In this document: positions 61,663 through 64,000 of the stretch, in pieces
How the letters are laid out: every line of letters starts with the position of its first letter
Position numbering within the stretch: position 1 is the stretch's first letter
NCBI GenBank assembly: GCA_947072565.1
Contig: CAMTIM010000044.1
Coordinates: 1 to 64,000, forward strand
From: an uncultured Peptostreptococcaceae bacterium
GTDB taxonomy: Bacteria > Bacillota > Clostridia > Peptostreptococcales > Peptostreptococcaceae
Direction of reading: 5' to 3'
Length of the DNA stretch: 64,000 nt
Notes under the pieces: model-generated
The model's database searches: none
Told to the model about the DNA's origin: nothing
The model's input: only the letters and a program-made list of their open reading frames with translations
Made by a program: the position numbers and the translations under genes

Positions 61663-63528
61663 TTATTTTTCGTATATTTCGATTCTCTTTTTACTCTTTG
61701 GTAAACTTTGTTCATTTTCTTCTAATACTATTTTTTGTCCTATTTCTTTTTCTATAGCTTCTATGTTGTTTAACTTAACATTAGCATTCCATTTTCTCTC
61801 TGGAGCTTTTACTTCTTCTCCACCTATTACAGATTTAAGCATTGCTAAAGCTCTTACAGCATCTTCTGGAGATAATGTATTGTTTGATAATATTTCATTT
61901 TCTATACCTTGTTTAGACTTATTGTTGTCTATCATGTACTTCATGTATTTGTTACCAACTACTAAAGCACCTTGAACAGCTGAGAATGACATACCAACTA
62001 CTGGAATACCTCTCATACCTATTTGCTCTATGTGAGATGCAAAATCTATATGGTTATTTCCGAAACCTTCAGTTGTTACTATAGCTCCATCAACACCCAT
62101 AGCTTCTATCATCATACCTAATCTCTTAGATACATAGAATTTCTCAGCATTTACTTGTGGAGAACCAACAAATACAACACCTACTAAATCTACTTCTTCA
62201 TCTTGCATAGCCTTTATTACTAATGGCTCTCTGAAGTAATGTCTTGACATCTCTTTAGATGCAGGTCCTATACAAGTTAATGCATGTATACCACCATCTA
62301 ATACTTCAAGTGGAGATAATACAACTGGAACATTTCCTAAGTCAACGTTTGGTTGAGCTCCTAATGTACCAACTGGTTCAACTGGTAATATTAAGTTATC
62401 ATGCATTGCACCTTGACCCATTATCTCTTTGATAACTACAACTCTTTTCTTACCTGCTCTTCTATATTGAGTTAATTCTTCAGTATCTACTACTAAAGCT
62501 TCATCAGCTTTCTTTAATGCTTCTCTTATTTCTTGAGTTATATAATCACTAGCACAGTGTGCAGCTAAAGGTCCTGGTCTTTCCATGTTAGTACCAGCTT
62601 TTATTGTCACTTGTGTCTTTATGAATATATCTCCTTTGTCAGGAGCACCAGGTCTTCCCCACATTATGTTAGTTTCTAATACACCTTCAGAAGATCCAAA
62701 TTCACCGATTTGAACTCCATCTTCATCTGTACCAGTAACCATCATTATTATACCATCTAAAACTCTAGTTACACCACTACCTAATTCGCCTTCTTCTTTA
62801 GCTGCGATTGGTTGTACATCCATTACAGTTTCACTGTAAGTGTTGTATTTATCTGGAGTTATTATTTCTAACTTAAGATCTACTACTAAATCTTGGCTAT
62901 CTATAGCTTCTTTAGTTAAATCATCAGGAGTTCTTATATATAGAGTTGTTCCTTCTATTTTAGTTTCTGGTCCAAACTCAACGTTTTCTATTTTGAAATG
63001 TTTCTTAGTTAATTGTCTTAATGGTTTAGCTTCTACTTCAGCATTAGCTTGTGCAGTTTCTATTGCTACTGTATTTTGCTCTTGTACTTGTACTGGAGCT
63101 ACACCCATTTGAGATGCCACTGATAAAGGTATTTCTAAGTTTATATCTCTACCTTCACCTATATGTATCTTTATTGTTTGTCCAGTTGTTGATGTAACAG
63201 GTGCTACTTGTGCTACTGGAGCTACAGGTGTTATTTCTTTAGTTTCTTCTTTAACTTCCTCTTTAGCTTCTTGTGCTACTATTCCCTCTAAACAATCTGC
63301 TGTTAAAGGTGATAATGCATCTACAGTTTTAGTTAATTTAGCTCCTAAAACTTGCTCTATCTTTAAACAATTCTCTGGTATTGTTAATAATCCAGAATCC
63401 TCTAAATCAGCAAATATTGCTGGATCTTCTAAGTTTGATGGTTCTATTATAGTTCCTGCCTCAAATCTACAACAACATATTGCTGGATCGTTAGCATGAG
63501 CTTTAGCTGTTTCTACAGTTATTGACAT
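61663..63528 (-). CDS. prdA: D-proline reductase proprotein PrdA
   Basis: Precursor of the two PrdA subunits of D-proline reductase, 621 residues. It should cleave itself between Thr418 and Cys419 (GGIHALT-CIGPASKE); the Cys becomes the pyruvoyl group that binds D-proline, which is then reduced to 5-aminovalerate. The N-terminal 110 residues carry a cysteine cluster (ICCCRFEAG) and an RnfC-barrel-like hammerhead, followed by a Pro/Val/Ala/Glu-rich linker of about 60 residues; the catalytic part begins near residue 165. The ATG has AAGGAGG upstream. It comes 18 bases after the PrdC gene. Confidence 0.97.
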   Translation of the reverse strand: MSITVETAKAHANDPAICCCRFEAGTIIEPSNLEDPAIFADLEDSGLLTIPENCLKIEQVLGAKLTKTVDALSPLTADCLEGIVAQEAKEEVKEETKEITPVAPVAQVAPVTSTTGQTIKIHIGEGRDINLEIPLSVASQMGVAPVQVQEQNTVAIETAQANAEVEAKPLRQLTKKHFKIENVEFGPETKIEGTTLYIRTPDDLTKEAIDSQDLVVDLKLEIITPDKYNTYSETVMDVQPIAAKEEGELGSGVTRVLDGIIMMVTGTDEDGVQIGEFGSSEGVLETNIMWGRPGAPDKGDIFIKTQVTIKAGTNMERPGPLAAHCASDYITQEIREALKKADEALVVDTEELTQYRRAGKKRVVVIKEIMGQGAMHDNLILPVEPVGTLGAQPNVDLGNVPVVLSPLEVLDGGIHALTCIGPASKEMSRHYFREPLVIKAMQDEEVDLVGVVFVGSPQVNAEKFYVSKRLGMMIEAMGVDGAIVTTEGFGNNHIDFASHIEQIGMRGIPVVGMSFSAVQGALVVGNKYMKYMIDNNKSKQGIENEILSNNTLSPEDAVRALAMLKSVIGGEEVKAPERKWNANVKLNNIEAIEKEIGQKIVLEENEQSLPKSKKRIEIYEK

Positions 63529-63546
63529 TACAAATACCTCCTTGCA

Positions 63547-64000
63547 TTATTTTTTTCTTCTATATATTTTATGTCCAGAAGCTCTTAAAACATGATCAGT
63601 ACTATGGTATACAGGCATTCCTAACCTAGGCGCCACTTGCATCACTGTGTTAGTTCAGTCCTCGCAATTTCCAATTAATACCGCTTGTGCTCCTTGACTT
63701 TTTAACTTTAATACTTTTTCTGCTTGTCCTGGGCATATTCCTGGTAAATCACATCTGAATCTGCCATTCACTTCAACCATTCTCTTACATTTTTCTTCTG
63801 CTACAACTTCAGCTCCCATTAAAGATGCGATTTCCTTTAATCTATCTTCTTGGGCTCCACATTCACAAGCAATTATACCTAATTTTTTAGTTTCATTAGG
63901 TAATGGCATTGATACTAATATTCCTCCTAAAGTTTTAGTTACAGGACTTTCTTCTTCACCGTGTCTACCAGTAAAAGGTCCTCCTAAAACAATTTCTCCA
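63547..64000 (-). CDS. prdC: Proline reductase-associated electron transfer protein PrdC, C-terminal part (selenoprotein)
   Basis: The gene enters from the right edge; about 151 C-terminal codons are visible. The sequence GGPFTGRHGEEESPVTKTLGGIL is the RnfC-like segment of PrdC. The TGA at 63655-63657 is read as selenocysteine: upstream frame LIGNCEDU, then 36 codons (TNTVMQVAPRLGMP..) to a TAA. This gives a C-x-x-U redox motif. Further cysteines (ACECG, EKCKR, RCDLPGICPG) may bind a cluster. PrdC is thought to pass electrons from NADH or ferredoxin to the reductase. It is 18 bases before prdA. Confidence 0.9.
63621..63657 (-). promoter_or_regulatory. Selenocysteine UGA of prdC with candidate SECIS stem
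   Basis: After the TGA (63655-63657) CTAAC can pair with GTTAG about 30 bases on. Between them lie GTGGCGCCTAGG-type codons (GCG, CCT, AGG) that are GC-rich for this genome. The stem is short and was not computed, so this is a candidate only. Confidence 0.45.

Noticed and set aside
1-64000. Mobile elements, prophage or genomic island
   Set aside because: No transposase, integrase, phage structural gene or long terminal inverted repeats were recognised. Composition and codon use appear even apart from the two selenocysteine sites.

Overview
The window is a low-GC, Gram-positive, spore-forming anaerobe chromosome, most probably a Peptostreptococcaceae member (Clostridioides/Paraclostridium/Romboutsia-like). 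The reasons are the very AT-rich DNA, strong AGGAGG-type ribosome sites, sporulation genes (cotJABC, yqfCD, spoIIP, gpr) and a selenium-dependent D-proline reductase (Stickland) operon. The organism is inferred from gene content, not from a database match. No rRNA or tRNA gene, CRISPR array, insertion sequence or prophage was recognised.

Layout. 1-6490 (minus strand): the end of a cell-division module (ftsE, ftsX and a secreted coiled-coil protein cut by the window edge), a MORN-repeat membrane protein paired with an intracellular subtilisin-like protease, a DEDD-type exonuclease and a TtcA-family PP-loop protein. 6600-12200: the spore-coat operon cotJABC, a 27-residue acidic peptide gene, two genes of unknown function, topoisomerase III and a small zinc-ribbon protein. 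12264-33240 (nearly all minus): pyruvate phosphate dikinase with its regulator and a CcpN-like repressor, then glyQS, recO, yqzL, mgtE, era, cdd, dgkA-PAP2, ybeY, yqfD, yqfC, and then yqeY, rpsU, a HIT protein, mtaB, rsmE and prmA. After a short accessory stretch (tandem BFD iron-sulfur protein, ROK kinase, one unknown gene, MATE pump with MerR regulator, 33.4-38.2 kb) come dnaJ, dnaK, grpE and hrcA with a CIRCE operator, then hemW, an APC permease, lepA, spoIIP, gpr, rpsT, holA and comEC. This order closely matches the well-known Bacillus comEC-to-yqfL block, read backwards, with a few insertions and with phoH and pgpH missing.

53.3-57.1 kb holds two acyltransferase-like genes, a lipoprotein carrying the metallo-beta-lactamase domain that ComEC here lacks, and tcdA. 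57.3-64.0 kb (minus) is the proline reductase operon: prdC (partial, selenocysteine), prdA (pyruvoyl proprotein), a small CBO2463-type protein, prdB (selenocysteine at an in-frame TGA), prdD, prdE, prdF (proline racemase) and a TauE-family permease.

The racemase makes D-proline from L-proline, PrdA/PrdB reduce it to 5-aminovalerate, and PrdC probably brings electrons. The most striking observation is that PrdD and PrdE together correspond to one PrdA-like protein, split at the position where PrdA cleaves itself to make its pyruvoyl group.
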